Notes under the pieces: generated by a model
The model's input: the letters and a program-made list of their open reading frames with translations, nothing else
Told to the model about the DNA's origin: nothing
The model's database searches: none
In this document: piece after piece, positions 63,018 to 64,000 of the stretch
Position numbering within the stretch: the first letter of the stretch is position 1
How the letters are laid out: every line of letters begins with the position of its first letter
NCBI GenBank assembly: GCA_016868775.1
Contig: VGFT01000003.1
Span: forward strand, 186,001 to 250,000
Reading direction: 5' to 3'
DNA from: Bacteroidota bacterium
GTDB lineage: Bacteria; Bacteroidota; Bacteroidia; Chitinophagales; Chitinophagaceae
Length of the DNA stretch: 64,000 nucleotides
Made by a program: the position numbers and the translations under genes

Positions 63018-64000
63018 TTAGTTGTAGAGGGTTTCGTTGTTTAAATGTAGGATTTTTTCTTTTAAAAATAGTTGTTTTCGTCTTTTTAGGGACTGTTGTT
63101 TAATGAGTGCTCTTTTCTGTAGGATTTGTTCTTGCCTTCCATAATAAACATCCGAAGGGGTGACATTTTGTAGTGATTCATGGTAACGTTCATGATTATA
63201 GTATTCTACAAAATCCTGGATAGCATCTATTAATTGCTCTGGATGATAATAGTTTTCAAGTTTCACTACATTTTTCATGGAGCGGTGATACCTTTCGATT
63301 TTCCCTTGTGTTTGCGGATGCATTACCTTTCCGTGGATGGATTTAATATTCACGGTTGATAAGTAGTCTTTCAGCTCGGAGGACACATAACAAGCCCCAT
63401 TGTCACTTAATAAAACAGGCCTTTGACTCGTTTTAAGTTCCGCTTTGATTAAAGCCTGCGCGATAGTAAATTGAACATTTTCAGCTTTCATCGTGCTGCA
63501 TAATTCCCAGTGGACTATGTACCTGCTGTAATCATCTATAATGGTGCTTAGGTAATACCATCCCCAACCAATGATTTTAAAGTAAGTAAAATCTGTTTGC
63601 CACATCTCATGTACAAACTGGGTTTTCTTTTCAAAGGAGTCACTCGCAGATAGCAAGATATGGTTAGGTGTGGTGATCAATCCCCTTGACTTTAATATCC
63701 TATAAACACTTGACTCAGAGATGAATACACCCCTTGTGTCACTGAGCTTACAAGCTAGTTCCCTAGGAGATAAATCACTGTATTCTAACGCCAGTTCCAC
63801 TACAAGTGTTCTTTCCCCTTCAGGGATGGTATTCCACTGCCTACGATTACCTGGTGGCTTTGGTTCTAGCCCCACCATTCCTTGGTCTAAATAAACCTTA
63901 TACCATTTGTAAAAAGTGCTTTTAGCAATACCCAGCTTCTGTAGCGTTTGATGAACCCCTAGTTCAGAGCCCTCCACTAGTTTAATTACTTCCTGCTTCT
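63018..64000 (-). mobile_element. IS3-like element with DDE transposase, 5' end beyond window
   Basis: The frame is open from the right edge to a stop at 63018. From a GTG at 63977 the product has 319 residues: helix-turn-helix (LGVHQTLQKLGIAKSTFYKWY, about 7-27), a second HTH_21-like part (SPRELACKLSD...SESSVYRILKSRGL) and the rve integrase core with Asp129 (WQTDF), Asp192 (LSDNG) and Glu228 (GKIERYH), i.e. D-(62)-D-(35)-E, as in IS3/IS150/IS481-type enzymes. The C-terminus is basic (QQSLKRRKQLFLKEKI). It may be fully functional; the other end and a possible orfA lie off-window. Confidence 0.88.

Noticed and set aside
62455-63021. 188-codon plus-strand frame
   Set aside because: It overlaps the UDG-like gene antisense for its first third and reads Ser/Cys/Phe-rich text without motifs; a shadow frame.

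Overview
The window comes from a member of the Bacteroidota, most likely close to the Chitinophagaceae. This rests on a gldKLMN gliding/type IX secretion operon, gldB, a Bacteroidota-type isocitrate dehydrogenase, DUF4271 next to hemD, TonB-dependent receptors, and promoter boxes of the form TAnnTTTG with almost no Shine-Dalgarno sequences. The first 57.6 kb is dense, moderately GC-rich core chromosome. The last 6 kb is AT-richer accessory DNA with gene debris and an IS3-like element at the right edge. No rRNA, tRNA or CRISPR array was seen.

Layout: 1-6.2 kb holds a secreted subtilase (cut by the left edge) and mfd. 6.2-13.7 kb holds a ferredoxin reductase-like oxidoreductase, glyS, dtd-mazG, arfB plus a di-haem peroxidase, a coiled-coil exported protein, a Wzx-like flippase and a metallo-hydrolase. 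13.7-19.5 kb holds a 1129-residue propeller/barrel protein and a glpK-glpF glycerol uptake operon. 19.4-30 kb is housekeeping: a class III aminotransferase, a gamma carbonic anhydrase, nadE-rsgA, gldB, apaG, icd (frameshifted), nadC-yciH and gpmI. 30-37.2 kb holds a haem-binding protein, a haemoglobin-type TonB receptor, an ECF sigma factor with a membrane partner, a lipoprotein and uvrC. 37.4-42.2 kb is gldKLMN, the core of the T9SS motor; the subtilase at the left edge is a possible client. 42.4-57.6 kb holds a YyaL-like thioredoxin-fold protein, hemD-DUF4271, a BamA/TamA-like protein, hemW, gpsA, an efflux adaptor plus TolC, an APC permease, a BtuB-like receptor and marC.

From about 57.7 kb the character changes. 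Two copies of a hairpin-bearing repeat are followed by two orphan secreted proteins, long non-coding AT-rich stretches, a truncated C-terminal piece of a CASTOR/POLLUX-type ion channel, and a compact two-gene module. In that module a possibly uracil-DNA-glycosylase-like protein sits 3 bp upstream of an unrecognised 285-residue protein. The remnant of a LuxR-type regulator tail and an IS3-family DDE transposase follow. This two-gene module is the best candidate for an undescribed system.

Two further points stand out. Several housekeeping genes (nadE, nadC, glyS, mfd) have a TAnnTTTG box ending only 4-8 bp before the start codon, which suggests leaderless or near-leaderless mRNAs. The icd reading frame is broken by one extra G in a G-run.
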